Notes: generated by a model from the sequence alone, not told the origin. 52,445 nt of DNA from DATKCN01 sp035513175 (GCA_035513175.1 DATKCN010000214.1:1-52445), one strand, 5' to 3'; positions 1 to 9,475 are shown, counted from the first letter of the stretch. Numbers and translations are program-made.

Positions 1-1
1 A

Positions 2-289
2 CTAGCGGCGGCGTTGCAACGCGCCGACATGCAGGTCGAGCAAATCGTCCATTCGACCGGCACGGCCGGACTCGTCTACAGCATCATGGGCGACCTGACG
101 GGAGTGTCGCTCAAGCTGCGGTCGCGGCCGTTGAACGAGTCGGTGTACGCGCGAACGGCGCGCGTGCTGGGTGTCGCCGCCAGTCCGCTGTGCCGAGCCG
201 CGGCCGCGATTCGACGGGGCGGGGCACTGGAGGCTTACGCCGTTAAGGGCCACAGCGACTGGCGACATGGCGCCGAACCCCCACGTTGA
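2..289 (+). CDS. C-terminal fragment, probable class I SAM methyltransferase
   Basis: This is an open frame entering from the left edge and ending at TGA 287-289, so only about 95 C-terminal residues are visible and the true start lies outside. The fragment has the rhythm of the last third of small-molecule methyltransferases. A strand-helix segment (VEQIVHSTGTAGLVYSIMGD) is followed by a helix and a closing strand, GGALEAYAVK, like the typical ending with a basic residue after the last beta strand. The SAM-binding part is not in the window, so the family call rests on this tail alone. It could also be an unrelated alpha/beta protein. Confidence 0.4.
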   Translation, partial: LAAALQRADMQVEQIVHSTGTAGLVYSIMGDLTGVSLKLRSRPLNESVYARTARVLGVAASPLCRAAAAIRRGGALEAYAVKGHSDWRHGAEPPR

Positions 290-319
290 ACTTGCGCGGC
301 GCGGGCGTATCCTCAACCT

Positions 320-880
320 GTGCCACAGCAAGCGTCGCCGCATCCATCACGAACGATCGAGGAATTCTTCAAGCTTGAAGAGTCCGCCACCGTGCGGCAC
401 GAGTATGTCGGCGGCGTGCTGTATGCGCTCGCTGGCGCGAGCGTGCGGCACAACCTGATCATCGGGAACATCGTCGCGGCGATCCGAGCCACGGCGCGCG
501 AACAGCGCTGCGAGGTTATGACGGAGACCGTCTAGCTGCGAATCGGCGACGACATCGTCTACTACCCCGACATCATGGTCGTGCGCGATCCTAACGACGA
601 TGATCCGCTCTACCGAACGAACCCATGCGCCATCGTGGAGGTACTCTCACCGAGCAGCGCGTGGATCGACCGCCGTGAGAAGGCGATGGCGTACCGCCGC
701 GTTCCGGACTTGCAAACGTACCTGATCGTCTATCAGGACGAGCGCCATATCGAGCGCCACGCACGTAATGCCAGCGGCGCCTGGGAGCACTTCGAGCTGC
801 ACACCAGGGGATACGCGCCGCTCCCATGCCCAGGCATCGAGTCGAACCTCGACGACCTGTATCAGGGCATTGATCTGTAA
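320..880 (+). pseudogene. Uma2-family (DUF820) endonuclease-like gene, interrupted by TAG
   Basis: One continuous frame from GTG 320 to TAA 880 encodes a Uma2 (PD-(D/E)XK fold) protein but is cut by a single in-frame TAG at 533-535. The first part (71 residues) has the family start, EEFFKLEESATVRHEYVGG. The second part resumes in the same frame with the core strands YYPDIMVV and IVEVLSPSS, including the D and E-x-L catalytic-type residues, and then YRRVPDLQTYLIVY. Total length without the stop would be 186 residues, normal for the family. An ATG at 575 could only produce a truncated product. Uma2 genes are numerous and often degraded in Chloroflexota and cyanobacteria. A sequencing error or a suppressed amber codon cannot be excluded. 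Confidence 0.8.
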
Positions 881-918
881 CGCGGCTGGCGAACGGCGGA
901 GTCACGCGCGGGCAATCG

Positions 919-1407
919 CTACGTGATCTCCCGGAATCCCAGCTTCTCGCACACCCTCTCGGCCGCGATATCGCCCCGTGTGACGGCGAGGCGCAACGTC
1001 GCGTGTCCGTGGGCGGCAAGCGCGTTCATGCTGAGCTGTACAACTGTCGTGGCGAGTCCCTGTCCCGCGTAGCTGGGCTCGGTAAGCGAGCAGACAAGCA
1101 GCGGAGCGCCCTCGTAGAGGGTGATCAGGCTCGCGCACACCGGTAATCCGTGATCTTCCACGATGAAGCTGCAATCGAGCAGCGGACTGCCGGACTCCCC
1201 CTCGAAGTAGGACCGCGTTTCCGCCAGCGCGTCGTCGAGCGTTTCAATGCTGCTGGAGTCGGTCGTGCCTCGATACGCGTCGAACATCAACTCCGCCAGG
1301 TCGGCGCAGTCCTCAGGCGCTGGGTGGCGAAAGGGCAGAGTCGTTCGCACCTCACGGACAGCCAGCGCCGCCTCCATCCAGATTCTCGCGGGCGGGTCAT
1401 GGCTCAT
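919..1407 (-). CDS. GNAT-family N-acetyltransferase
   Basis: The 162-residue protein has the acetyl-CoA-binding core of the GNAT fold. The strand LLVCSLTEPSYAGQGLATTV carries a degenerate Q/RxxGxG/A pyrophosphate loop (YAGQGLA). It is followed by the helix MNALAAHGHATLRLAVT and the ending AAERVCEKLGFREI, the classic last motif of GNAT enzymes. The N-terminal half (PEDCADLAELMFDAYRGT) matches the substrate-side helices. I chose ATG 1407 because AGGA lies five bases upstream; longer in-frame starts at 1446 and 1563 lack a ribosome site. The acceptor substrate is unknown. It stands alone on the minus strand between the Uma2 remnant and the ABC genes. Confidence 0.8.
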   Translation of the reverse strand: MSHDPPARIWMEAALAVREVRTTLPFRHPAPEDCADLAELMFDAYRGTTDSSSIETLDDALAETRSYFEGESGSPLLDCSFIVEDHGLPVCASLITLYEGAPLLVCSLTEPSYAGQGLATTVVQLSMNALAAHGHATLRLAVTRGDIAAERVCEKLGFREIT

Positions 1408-1609
1408 GAGCGTCCTGTTCCACGGTGTAGCGGCGGCGTCATGCATATCGTGACGGCGCCGGCGCGTGCCGGGATGGGCTACTAACGCGGCGCACGCCTG
1501 CCGCGCATTTGCAATCATAGCGACCAGAGGCGCCGGACGCAGACCGCGATTACAGCCCAACAAGAATGCCCCTCTCTCGGAACTGGGAGACGGGTCGGGG
1601 ACACAAGCC

Positions 1610-2458
1610 TCAGTACAGATCCAGCTCCCCTCGCACGCGCACCTTTCGTTCCATCCACGTAAACATCAGCGCTCCAGCTACAGGCAATCCCGCCGCAAAG
1701 CCCGCCAGCGGTAGCAGATCTGCCCAGATGTCACCAAAGCCAGCGTCGTAGAGCGCCGCGTCGGAAATTGCCTGCAAGCCGTACCCGACTGGCAATGCAC
1801 GTGCCGGATACCGCAGCAGATCGGGCAATTCCGAGACCGGGAAGTACAACCCGCCCAGCAGCATCAGCCCCGAGTACACCAGATTTGCCAGTGGATTCGA
1901 CTTCTTGATCAACAGCCCGATACCGGAGAAGATCAGCCCCATGCCCCACAGCGCAACGGCAAAGAGCAGCACTGCGACGACGAGCACCGGGATGTTCGGA
2001 TCGAAGCGCACGCCAAACGCCAGATAGCTGATCACGAGCACGGCGGTTGACACGATCACCGTCTCCAGCACACCCGCCAGGATGAAGCCACTCAGCCATG
2101 CGTAGCGCGAGCACGGCGCCAGAAAAAGCGGCTCCAGCGTGCCCTTCGCCCGTTCCCGGTCGAGGATCTCGCCCACCCAGAACACCGTGTTCATCACCAG
2201 CGTGTTGCCAGCCTGCGCCACCACGAAGTAGCGGAACAGGTACGAGTCCGTGCCGTAGACGATCGAGAAAACGATGATGCTCATCAACGGGAGGACGAGC
2301 CAGGTCGCGGCTCCTCCCGCCGCGCCCATGTGATAGAGCCGCTCGGAAGTCATCGCTCGCCAGGACGCAATCGTCGCCTGCGCTTCGGTGCGCGCTCGTG
2401 ACGCCGGTTTGGTCCGGACCCTAGTAGAGATCGAGCTGGCCTGAGCGCTTGGCTGCAT
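1610..2458 (-). CDS. ABC-2 type export permease (second)
   Basis: This is a 282-residue polytopic membrane protein of the ABC-2/DrrB type. About six hydrophobic segments are visible, among them TWLVLPLMSIIVFSIVYGTD, IVSTAVLVISYLAFGV, VLLFAVALWGMGLIFSGIGL and LVYSGLMLLGGLYFPVSELP. The last one, followed by a pair of prolines, is the usual ABC-2 signature. It overlaps the end of the preceding permease gene by 38 bases when started at ATG 2458, so the two are translated together. With 2421-3260 and the ATPase 3257-4309 it should form one heteromeric exporter in the cytoplasmic membrane. The substrate cannot be read from sequence; drugs or lipids are usual for the family. Confidence 0.85.
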   Translation of the reverse strand: MQPSAQASSISTRVRTKPASRARTEAQATIASWRAMTSERLYHMGAAGGAATWLVLPLMSIIVFSIVYGTDSYLFRYFVVAQAGNTLVMNTVFWVGEILDRERAKGTLEPLFLAPCSRYAWLSGFILAGVLETVIVSTAVLVISYLAFGVRFDPNIPVLVVAVLLFAVALWGMGLIFSGIGLLIKKSNPLANLVYSGLMLLGGLYFPVSELPDLLRYPARALPVGYGLQAISDAALYDAGFGDIWADLLPLAGFAAGLPVAGALMFTWMERKVRVRGELDLY

Positions 2459-3260
2459 GCTCCACCCTCCGTATTCCCAGTACGCCCAGCAGCAGGCAGG
2501 CCGCTGATGCCACCGCGCAGCCCAACAGTGCTGGCGCCACATCCTTCAGCGATCCCGCGCTTAGCGTGCTGAGACGGACCGCGTCGACCGCATGCGCAAT
2601 CGGCAATCCCTGTGACAACGTATGCAGCCAGCCGGGGAACTCACCGCGCGGCACGATGAAGCCACCCAGCAGCGCCAGCGGATGCTGGATGACGTTCGCC
2701 ATCAGGTTGGCTCGCCGGGACAGCACGAAGAACGCGGCCAGCAGAAAGCCCAGCGCCAGCGCCGACACCAGCAGCATCACCGCCGACAGCGCCACCGCCA
2801 GCGGGCTGCCGATGTTCAGGTCCGCGCCAATCGCAACGCCCAGCAGCGCGACGACTGCCAGCGCCGGGAAAAGGAATACCAGCCCGCCCAGACCGTGCCC
2901 GGCGATCACCGCGATCCTGCTCGCCGGTGACAGGAACAGCGCCGCTATCGTCCCTTCGAAGCGTTCTTTCTCAATCGTGGAACCGGTCTCCCAGACCGCC
3001 GACATCACCATGATCTGGCCGAAAATGCCGATCAGCAGAAACCCCGCCACGTCTACCCCATTGACCGTCTCCCGACCCGCAGCCTGATACGACATATGCG
3101 CCACCGCGTACAGCACCAGCGGGGTGAGCGGAATACGCACGATGTTGATCAGGTACGCGGTGCTACGGAGGAGCGATGCCCGCGCCGTCGCCAGCACCGT
3201 CTGATGTGTATGGCGCCAGCCGGTATCGAGGGGCGCCCGCGCACTCATCCTCATGCTCAT
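2421..3260 (-). CDS. ABC-2 type export permease (first)
   Basis: This is a 279-residue membrane protein with about six transmembrane segments: IPLTPLVLYAVAHMSY, GFLLIGIFGQIMVMSAVW, the re-entrant EKERFEGTIAALFLSP region, FLFPALAVVALLGVAIGAD, LLVSALALGFLLAAFFVL and the ABC-2 signature LLGGFIVPRGEFPG. Its ATG at 3260 overlaps the stop of the ATPase gene in an ATGA (3257-3260), so translational coupling is expected. Similar topology and the EKERFEGT / DRERAKGT region shared with the next gene show the two permeases are paralogues that probably pair as a heterodimer. Confidence 0.87.
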   Translation of the reverse strand: MSMRMSARAPLDTGWRHTHQTVLATARASLLRSTAYLINIVRIPLTPLVLYAVAHMSYQAAGRETVNGVDVAGFLLIGIFGQIMVMSAVWETGSTIEKERFEGTIAALFLSPASRIAVIAGHGLGGLVFLFPALAVVALLGVAIGADLNIGSPLAVALSAVMLLVSALALGFLLAAFFVLSRRANLMANVIQHPLALLGGFIVPRGEFPGWLHTLSQGLPIAHAVDAVRLSTLSAGSLKDVAPALLGCAVASAACLLLGVLGIRRVEHAAKRSGQLDLY

Positions 3261-4309
3261 TGCAGCGTCCCACCCGCCAGCGACAGGAACGCGTCCTCCA
3301 GCGTCGGCTCCAGCACCCGCACCGCGTTAAGCGACACGTTCGCGCAGCGCACCACTGCCAGCGTGTCGTCGAGGATTCGAGCCGGGTTGGCGCACAGGAT
3401 CGTCAGCTCGCTCTCGCCACCGACGGTGATCTCGTGCTGCACCGTCCAGACACCCGCAAGCTGCTCCAGCCGCGTCGTCATCTCAGCCACCCGCCAGCCA
3501 AGCGATTCGTGCGTCGTCACGACGATACGGCGCCCTTCCTGGACCAGCCCCTTCAGCTCACCCGGCGTCCCCTGTGCCACGATGCGACCGTGGTCCACAA
3601 TGGCGATCTCCGCGCAGAGCTGGTCCGCTTCCCACATGTCGTGCGTCGTCAGCAGCACCGTGTGCTCCGGCACGAGGTTGGCAATAGCCCGCCGCAGGTC
3701 CACCGCCGATGCCGGGTCGAGCCCAATCGTCGGCTCGTCGAGGATCAGGATCGGCGGATCGTGCAGTAACGCCTTGGCGAGGTGCAGCCGCTGCTTCATC
3801 CCCCGCGAAAATCCCTCGACGCGGTGGTTCGCGCGTTCGGAGAGATTGACCAGCTCCAGCAGCTCGGCGACGCGACGGTCGATCGTGTCACGCTGCATCC
3901 CGTACAGATTGCCGAAATAGACGAGGTTGTCTCGGGCGGAGAGCTTCCAGTACAGCCCACGGTCCCCGCCCAGCACCACGCCAAGCTGTCTCCGAACGTC
4001 ACGCTCGTCGCGCTGCACGTCGAACCCGCCAATCGTCGCCGTCCCGGACGTCGGCACAAGCAGCGTCGACAGCATCTTGATGGTCGTCGTCTTACCTGCC
4101 CCGTTCGGTCCCAGCATCCCGAAGATCGTGCCGCACGGGACGGCGAACGAGATGTCCTCGACCGCGACCACCTCCCCGCCCCTGCGGAACGGCATCCTGC
4201 CGGTGCTGAACACGCGCCGGAGGTTGCGGGCGACGATCGCAGCGTCAGTGACGCGACGTGGAGACGTCATTGTCTGAGTCCTTCCAGGTTCCTGGGGGGC
4301 AGCGGTCAT
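3257..4309 (-). CDS. ABC exporter ATP-binding protein
   Basis: The 350-residue nucleotide-binding subunit has Walker A GPNGAGKTTT (about residues 67-76) and a signature region FSRGMKQRLHLAKAL that departs from LSGGQ in the way DrrA/CcmA-type exporters often do. It also has Walker B ILILDEPTIGLD and the H-loop TTHDMWEAD. The C-terminal ~100 residues form the DrrA-type extension ending LEPTLEDAFLSLAGG. ATG 4309 overlaps the stop of the upstream MFS gene by four bases (ATGA, 4306-4309). A second ATG at 4270 has an even better ribosome site (GGAAGGA, eight bases), so the true start could be 13 residues later. It drives the two permeases encoded downstream. Confidence 0.9.
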   Translation of the reverse strand: MTAAPQEPGRTQTMTSPRRVTDAAIVARNLRRVFSTGRMPFRRGGEVVAVEDISFAVPCGTIFGMLGPNGAGKTTTIKMLSTLLVPTSGTATIGGFDVQRDERDVRRQLGVVLGGDRGLYWKLSARDNLVYFGNLYGMQRDTIDRRVAELLELVNLSERANHRVEGFSRGMKQRLHLAKALLHDPPILILDEPTIGLDPASAVDLRRAIANLVPEHTVLLTTHDMWEADQLCAEIAIVDHGRIVAQGTPGELKGLVQEGRRIVVTTHESLGWRVAEMTTRLEQLAGVWTVQHEITVGGESELTILCANPARILDDTLAVVRCANVSLNAVRVLEPTLEDAFLSLAGGTLQ

Positions 4310-5610
4310 GTGCGTGCTTCCGCGACGAGCGCGGCCGCGTCGACGGGACGCTCCATCTGCCTGAACACCGGCGCGACGATGATCCAGGTCACGATCACCG
4401 AGAATCCGACCGCGACGGCGACCATGACCGATCGCACGCTGAATCCGTCGATGGCAAATCCGGCCACCAGCACGCCGGCCGGAGCCGCGATCTGCGACAC
4501 CGCGAACAGGCTGCCCATCACACGCCCGAGCATCTGTTCGGGCACGCGCTCCTGCAGCACGACCATCACGACGGCGTTCAGGGGTCCAAGCGCCATTCCG
4601 ACGACAAACCCGGCAGCGACGCTGGCCGCCATGTGGGTCGCGGACGGCATCACCCACAGCCCCGCCGACGCGAGTGTCGCCCCGACGACGAAGATGGGAT
4701 AGCGCCGCATCTTCGGTCCGAACGCGCCGTACCAGACGGTCGCGGCGACCGAGCCAATCCCGAACGACGCCACCAGGAAGCCGAGCGCGCGAGGATCGTC
4801 GAAGACGCTCTTAACGTAGACGGGAAAGATGACGGCGAACAGCGGCGCGAACAGGAAGTTGGCGAACCCGGAGACGATACAGATGTTGAACAGCACGCGT
4901 TCGCGGCGCAGAAAGCGAAGCCCATCGAACGCTTCGCTGACGCTCCAGCGCCGTGCCACTCCCGCCGCCTCGTCCCACCGCGTAACCGGAGAGCGAACCA
5001 AGTCGACACCCAGCGCGACGGCGACAGCAGACAGCGCGAACGTCACCGTGTTGACGTACAGGACGTTTGCCGCCCCGACGCTGACGATCAGCACACCTGC
5101 GAGCAACGGACCGGCCACAACCGCGCCGAACACGGCAATCTGATAGGCGGAGTTGATGCGCTCCAGCGGCATGCCGACGCGGTGCGCGAGTCGCGGAATC
5201 ATCGTCTGGCGAGCAGCGGCGCCGGGCACGTCGAGCAACGCGCCGAGGAAGGCCAGCGCCAGCAGGTGCCAGAATTGCAGGGCGTCGAGCAGGTACAGCG
5301 TCGGGACCATCGCGACCGTTACGCCGCTGGCGACGTCGCTGATGACACTGGCCCGCTTCGCGCCGATGCGGTCGACCAGCGCGCCACCCGCGATGCCGGC
5401 GATGGCGATGGGAAGCAAACCCGCGAACGCCACGAGGCCGGTGCGGGCCGCGCTGCCGGTCGTAACCAGCACGAACCAGGGGATCGCGATGGCGGTGAGA
5501 TTGTTGCCGGCGTTCGAGACCGCGGCGGCCGCGATCAGCGCCGGTATCGACAGCCGCGCGCGCAGCGAGTCATCACGCTCGTCAGCCACGGAATGATAGG
5601 ACCCTGTCAT
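4306..5610 (-). CDS. MFS efflux transporter (DHA3/MFS_3 type), copy 2
   Basis: This is a 434-residue, twelve-segment major facilitator protein. The loop between segments 2 and 3 reads GGALVDRIGAKRASVISD, the family A-motif, and AFLGALLDVPGAAARQ follows segment 4, as in the EntS/macrolide-efflux branch. It is clearly paralogous to 8143-9414, with shared strings such as IPWFVL, LVDRIG and KR-SVISD. ATG 5610 is used; the TTG at 5682 would add 24 unlikely residues. The gene lies between the DUF4097 gene and the ABC exporter in the minus-strand run. The substrate is unknown; export of a drug or lipid-like compound is the family default. Confidence 0.88.
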   Translation of the reverse strand: MTGSYHSVADERDDSLRARLSIPALIAAAAVSNAGNNLTAIAIPWFVLVTTGSAARTGLVAFAGLLPIAIAGIAGGALVDRIGAKRASVISDVASGVTVAMVPTLYLLDALQFWHLLALAFLGALLDVPGAAARQTMIPRLAHRVGMPLERINSAYQIAVFGAVVAGPLLAGVLIVSVGAANVLYVNTVTFALSAVAVALGVDLVRSPVTRWDEAAGVARRWSVSEAFDGLRFLRRERVLFNICIVSGFANFLFAPLFAVIFPVYVKSVFDDPRALGFLVASFGIGSVAATVWYGAFGPKMRRYPIFVVGATLASAGLWVMPSATHMAASVAAGFVVGMALGPLNAVVMVVLQERVPEQMLGRVMGSLFAVSQIAAPAGVLVAGFAIDGFSVRSVMVAVAVGFSVIVTWIIVAPVFRQMERPVDAAALVAEART

Positions 5611-5720
5611 GCCTGTGTGCTGTCCCTTCCAGCCGTCATGAACGCGTAACCTCCCCCACCCAGCCTGCGCCGGGCAATCCAAGTGCTCGCTTCATTCGTG
5701 GACCCAGCCCCGGGGGACTC

Positions 5721-7211
5721 CTATGTCGAGCCGTCGCGCTCCAGCGCGGCCAACGCCCGCTCGGCGGCGTCGACGCTCAGGTCCCCGCGCGCCAGCGCGT
5801 CGAGGATCGAGCGCATGCGCTCCTCTTCCGTCGGCTGTCGCTCCGCAACGGACGCAATCCGCGCCGTCGGCGCCTGGTCGGGCGGGACCGGCGCCCGGGG
5901 CGGGCGGGGTGGAGTCGGCGGCGCGGGCTGGTTAATGGCCCGCACGCGAATGTCGCCCCGGTTCGTCTTCAGCTTGATGTTCAACCGTTCCGTCGCGCTC
6001 GGCGAGCCGCTCACGCCGACAAGACGCTGCGTCGTCCCGCGCGGACCTGGTCGCCCGACGCTGACCAGCGGTATGTCCGAGCGCACATCCCCACTGTTGA
6101 TGATCGCCTCGATGCGCGCGGGCACATTCGCCGGTACGTCGATCGACACGTCGCCCTTGCCGGTCTGCGCGTCGAACTGCCCCGGCCGGTCGTCGTCTCC
6201 GCTGAAGATGCGGACGCCCTGGTCGTTGGCGATGAACGAGAATGTGCCTTTGCCGAACCGCACGCCTTCGTCGGAGGCCTCGAACTCGAACGGCCCGCCG
6301 CTGATGCGCACGCCCTTGTCGCCCGCCATGAACTCCAGCCCCTTCGAGCGCAACAGCTCGTGGATCCCAAACGGGTCGGCGCTCGACTCGCCGGCTTCCT
6401 CGTCGTGCCCCTGCCCTGACCCGGCGAGCTCAGCGTCCTCGATGTGCGCCAGCAGCAGGTTCGCGGTCGAAACGATGTCCCCCCTGCCGCTCTTCGCGCG
6501 CAGCGCGATCAGGCTGCCGCCCCGGATGCTGACATCGCCGCTGCCGGTCGAAGTCACAAGCCAGGCGTCCTTCGGCCGCGCCACCGCGATGTCGCCCGCG
6601 CCAAGCTTGATGTCCAGTGAGCCCCCGCAGTCGCTCGCGGCCACGTCCCCGGCCCCCGACTTGACGATCAGATTTCCGTTGCAGTCGTCGAGCGCGATGT
6701 CGCCGCGCCCGGACGCCAGCACGATCGCGCCAACGCCGCCAGTCACGCCGATGTCTCCGGAGCCGGACTTGACGGTAATGTCGCCCGTCCGGCCGTCTAA
6801 CGTGACATCGCCGCGCCCGGACGCCACTTCCGTCGCGCCGTGCCCGCCCTCAAAGCGCGCGTCGCCCATGCCATGTTCGAGCGACACGTCCGCATTCACC
6901 TTCACGAAGCTCAGCCCGCCACGGTCGTGGCTGCCTGAGATCGGCGGGCAGTCCTGTTCCGGAACACTGAGCACCGCCTGCCCTCCGCGATATCGTCCGC
7001 GTTGGTGGATCAGCAGTCCGCCGTTCTCGCGCCTCATCTCCGGCCCATGCGGCCCGCGCCTGGCGGTCAGCCTGACCTCGCCGCGCAGCCTCGGATCAGC
7101 TTCAATCCGCAGCTCGATATCGTTGCAGGACAGCCGGATGGCCGCGATGCCGTCGAGCGAGCCTGGGTCATGCTGGCTGTCGTTCAGCTCCTCGTCGTAT
7201 TCGCCACTCAT
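5721..7211 (-). CDS. DUF4097 beta-repeat protein with SHOCT-like C-terminal helix pair (LiaX/YvlB-like)
   Basis: The 496 residues contain a long stretch (about 95-260) of short repeats of the type SGRGDVTLDG, SGSGDIGVTG and SGAGDVAASD. These are the GD-turn beta-helix repeats of DUF4097 proteins. A second block of strands runs from 280 to 420 and a Pro-rich linker (PAPPTPPRPP) from about 428. The last 35 residues (RMRSILDALARGDLSVDAAE and following) form the two-helix SHOCT-like motif seen at one end of LiaX/YvlB proteins. There is no signal peptide or membrane segment. ATG 7211 has AAAGGA nine bases upstream. LiaX-type proteins sense envelope damage in Firmicutes; the same role here is inference from domain content and the neighbouring LiaF-like gene. 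Confidence 0.82.
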   Translation of the reverse strand: MSGEYDEELNDSQHDPGSLDGIAAIRLSCNDIELRIEADPRLRGEVRLTARRGPHGPEMRRENGGLLIHQRGRYRGGQAVLSVPEQDCPPISGSHDRGGLSFVKVNADVSLEHGMGDARFEGGHGATEVASGRGDVTLDGRTGDITVKSGSGDIGVTGGVGAIVLASGRGDIALDDCNGNLIVKSGAGDVAASDCGGSLDIKLGAGDIAVARPKDAWLVTSTGSGDVSIRGGSLIALRAKSGRGDIVSTANLLLAHIEDAELAGSGQGHDEEAGESSADPFGIHELLRSKGLEFMAGDKGVRISGGPFEFEASDEGVRFGKGTFSFIANDQGVRIFSGDDDRPGQFDAQTGKGDVSIDVPANVPARIEAIINSGDVRSDIPLVSVGRPGPRGTTQRLVGVSGSPSATERLNIKLKTNRGDIRVRAINQPAPPTPPRPPRAPVPPDQAPTARIASVAERQPTEEERMRSILDALARGDLSVDAAERALAALERDGST

Positions 7212-7307
7212 CCAGACGATTCCTTTCTACGGGTAACCTGCGTGCGTTGAGCCGTCAGCAGCGACGTGCCGTCGCCGTTCACGTCGCGCAGCGCGAAGCG
7301 CTTCATC

Positions 7308-8102
7308 TCAGCCAGCCACCTTGAGACTGAGCTTGCCGACGCTCGTGCGCACGTCCAACCGTAACGTTGACGGCGTCGTCCCGTGGGCCGCGTTGCGATA
7401 GTGGCCGTTGTCGTAACTCAGTCCGGACGCCGACACCTTGCCGAGCGCGGAGCGGGCAGACACTTCGACCCCCACGTCATGCGGGAGCAGGATGCTCGTG
7501 CTGCCCGTCGTCACGTCGACGCGGGCGTCGAGGTCCTGCCCCCAGGCGCCGCCCGCAAGGTTCAGTTCCGCCTCGCCGGTCGTCGCGCTCAGCTTCAGCG
7601 CGCGCAACGCGGCGTAGTTGCCGCTCAGGTCCAGCCGCGTCCGCCCTGTCGACTGCTTGATGGACACCGCTCTCAGCTCCAGCTGGTTCCCGCCGAGCCC
7701 GATGACCAACTCGCCAGTGGTGTGGTCGATCCGCACCGACCGTAGCCGCAACGTCGAAAGCCGCGCGTCCAACTTGCCGGTCGCCATGCGCAGCTCCAGA
7801 TCCAGCGGAATCTCGTCGTTCAGCGCGATCTCCCAGCGGTTGAGCTTCCATTTCACCGCGCGTTGCCCGCGCGCCTGAACGATCGACAGCTCGCCCACGC
7901 CGTCCCGCGCCTGAAAGTCGATTTGCGGCTCAAGCTCCGTGTCGTACGCGAAGACGCCGTTCATCAGATCGCTCGCGCCGCCGGTTATCACCAGCTCGCC
8001 GACCGCCATGTCAACCCGCACCCGTCCGCTCGTGACCCCGTCGCGCGCAATCGAGCGCTCCTCCTTGTGTTCCGCGCCAGTTAGCTTGTCGAACAATCCC
8101 AT
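7308..8102 (-). CDS. LiaF-like / toastrack beta-strand protein
   Basis: The 264-residue soluble protein is made of alternating short strands. Recurrent phrases such as VDMAVGELVITGGASDL, MATGKLDARLSTLRL, HTTGELVIGLGGNQLE and DVTTGSTSILLP match the LiaF/DUF2154 toastrack family. It lacks the membrane anchor that LiaF usually has at its N terminus, starting directly MGLFDKLTGAEHKEERS. ATG 8102 is preceded by AAAGGA at nine bases, the same ribosome site as its neighbour DUF4097. It sits between an MFS gene and DUF4097 in the same transcript. A role in envelope-stress sensing is inferred from family and context. Confidence 0.72.
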   Translation of the reverse strand: MGLFDKLTGAEHKEERSIARDGVTSGRVRVDMAVGELVITGGASDLMNGVFAYDTELEPQIDFQARDGVGELSIVQARGQRAVKWKLNRWEIALNDEIPLDLELRMATGKLDARLSTLRLRSVRIDHTTGELVIGLGGNQLELRAVSIKQSTGRTRLDLSGNYAALRALKLSATTGEAELNLAGGAWGQDLDARVDVTTGSTSILLPHDVGVEVSARSALGKVSASGLSYDNGHYRNAAHGTTPSTLRLDVRTSVGKLSLKVAG

Positions 8103-8142
8103 GCTGTCTGGTCCTTTCTATCGATGCGTCACGCGAGATGCG

Positions 8143-9414
8143 TTACGCCGGCAACGGCCTGTTGTTGATGGGCTGTTGCTCGGCCCGTGCTGGGGCGTCC
8201 ATGTCCCGGAAGGCGGGGGCCAGCAGAATCATGGCGGGCAGCAGCACGTTGACAGCCGCCAGCACCCACAGCGTGTTGCCCAGCCCGACCGTCGACATGA
8301 GGAGTCCGTAGCCCACCATCCCCAGCGGCATAGCGGCGATGCCGAGCGACGTCGCCGTGCCGAACACCCGGCCGCGCATCCCCTCCGGCACGCGTTCCTG
8401 GAAAATCGTCATCATCATCGGGTTGCTGGGCTCAAGCATCATCGCGTTGACGACGACCGCCAGCACGACGACCCACAATGAGGGCATGGCGATCAGCACC
8501 CAGAACGACGCGGCGCGTACGGTGAACCCGAGCAGGAAGAGCCAGCGACGCGGCAGTCGATGCCCGATCACGCCATAGACCACGCCACCGATGATCGAGC
8601 CTCCGGCCAGCGCGGCGAACATGAAGCCGAGATCGAGCGCGGACCCGTACACCTCGCGGGCGTAGACCGGGAAGACGACGGTATAGAGCGGCTCGGCGAT
8701 GAAGCTCCCGGTCGCGAACACGACCAGCAGCCAGAGGATCAGGCGGTCGCGGCGGATGAAGCGCAGCCCTTCCAGCAGCTCCTGCGCGTAGGTCGTGCGC
8801 GCCTCCCTGACGACCGGCTTCGACGGCACGGCCACGGCGATCAGCGCGGCCGAGACGAGGAACGACGCCGCGTTGATCCACAGCACATTGCTCGTGCCGA
8901 TCAGCACGATCAGCAAGCCGCCAAGCGGAGCGGCGAACAGCGATGACAGGCGGCGCGACACGGCCAGGATCGAGTTCGCGCGCTCCAGCCGCATCCGCGC
9001 CATGCCCGCCAGGTCCGGGAACAGGCTGACCCGGGCCGTCGCCCCTGGGCTATCGAGGATCGCGCCCAGAAACACCAGCGTCAGCAGCTGCCAGAATTCC
9101 AGCCCGACCGTGAGGTGCAGCAGCGGAACCAGCGCCACGGCCACCGAGCTGGCGATGTCCGAGATGACGCTCATCCGCTTGTAGCCGATCCGGTCGACCA
9201 GCGTCCCGCCGAAGAACCCAGCGATCACCATCGGCACGACGCCAACAGCGGCGGTGATGCCCATCATGGCCGCGCTGTTGGTGAGCTGAAGCACGAACCA
9301 GGGAATCACGATGTACGACAGGCTGTTGCCGACCTGCGAGATGACGCCCGCCGCCAGCATCGCCCAAAGTGGGCCGCGCCGCCGTTCGCTCGCGTCCGGG
9401 GCAGAGGCAGACAT
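8143..9414 (-). CDS. MFS efflux transporter (DHA3/MFS_3 type), copy 1
   Basis: This is a 423-residue, twelve-segment transporter with the A-motif loop GGTLVDRIGYKRMSVISD and FLGAILDSPGATARVSL after segment 4. It is paralogous to 4306-5610 and very similar over the first two hundred residues. The two copies flank the LiaF-like and DUF4097 pair, so the operon probably grew by duplication. The start ATG 9414 has only a weak ribosome site, suggesting coupling to DUF2089, whose stop lies 62 bases upstream on this strand. The substrate is unknown. Confidence 0.9.
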   Translation of the reverse strand: MSASAPDASERRRGPLWAMLAAGVISQVGNSLSYIVIPWFVLQLTNSAAMMGITAAVGVVPMVIAGFFGGTLVDRIGYKRMSVISDIASSVAVALVPLLHLTVGLEFWQLLTLVFLGAILDSPGATARVSLFPDLAGMARMRLERANSILAVSRRLSSLFAAPLGGLLIVLIGTSNVLWINAASFLVSAALIAVAVPSKPVVREARTTYAQELLEGLRFIRRDRLILWLLVVFATGSFIAEPLYTVVFPVYAREVYGSALDLGFMFAALAGGSIIGGVVYGVIGHRLPRRWLFLLGFTVRAASFWVLIAMPSLWVVVLAVVVNAMMLEPSNPMMMTIFQERVPEGMRGRVFGTATSLGIAAMPLGMVGYGLLMSTVGLGNTLWVLAAVNVLLPAMILLAPAFRDMDAPARAEQQPINNRPLPA

Positions 9415-9475
9415 CAGCGGGGCAGCCCCTTGCGGTCTTCCAGCACCAGCGCCGCGACGGCTCCGAGCGTGCCTG

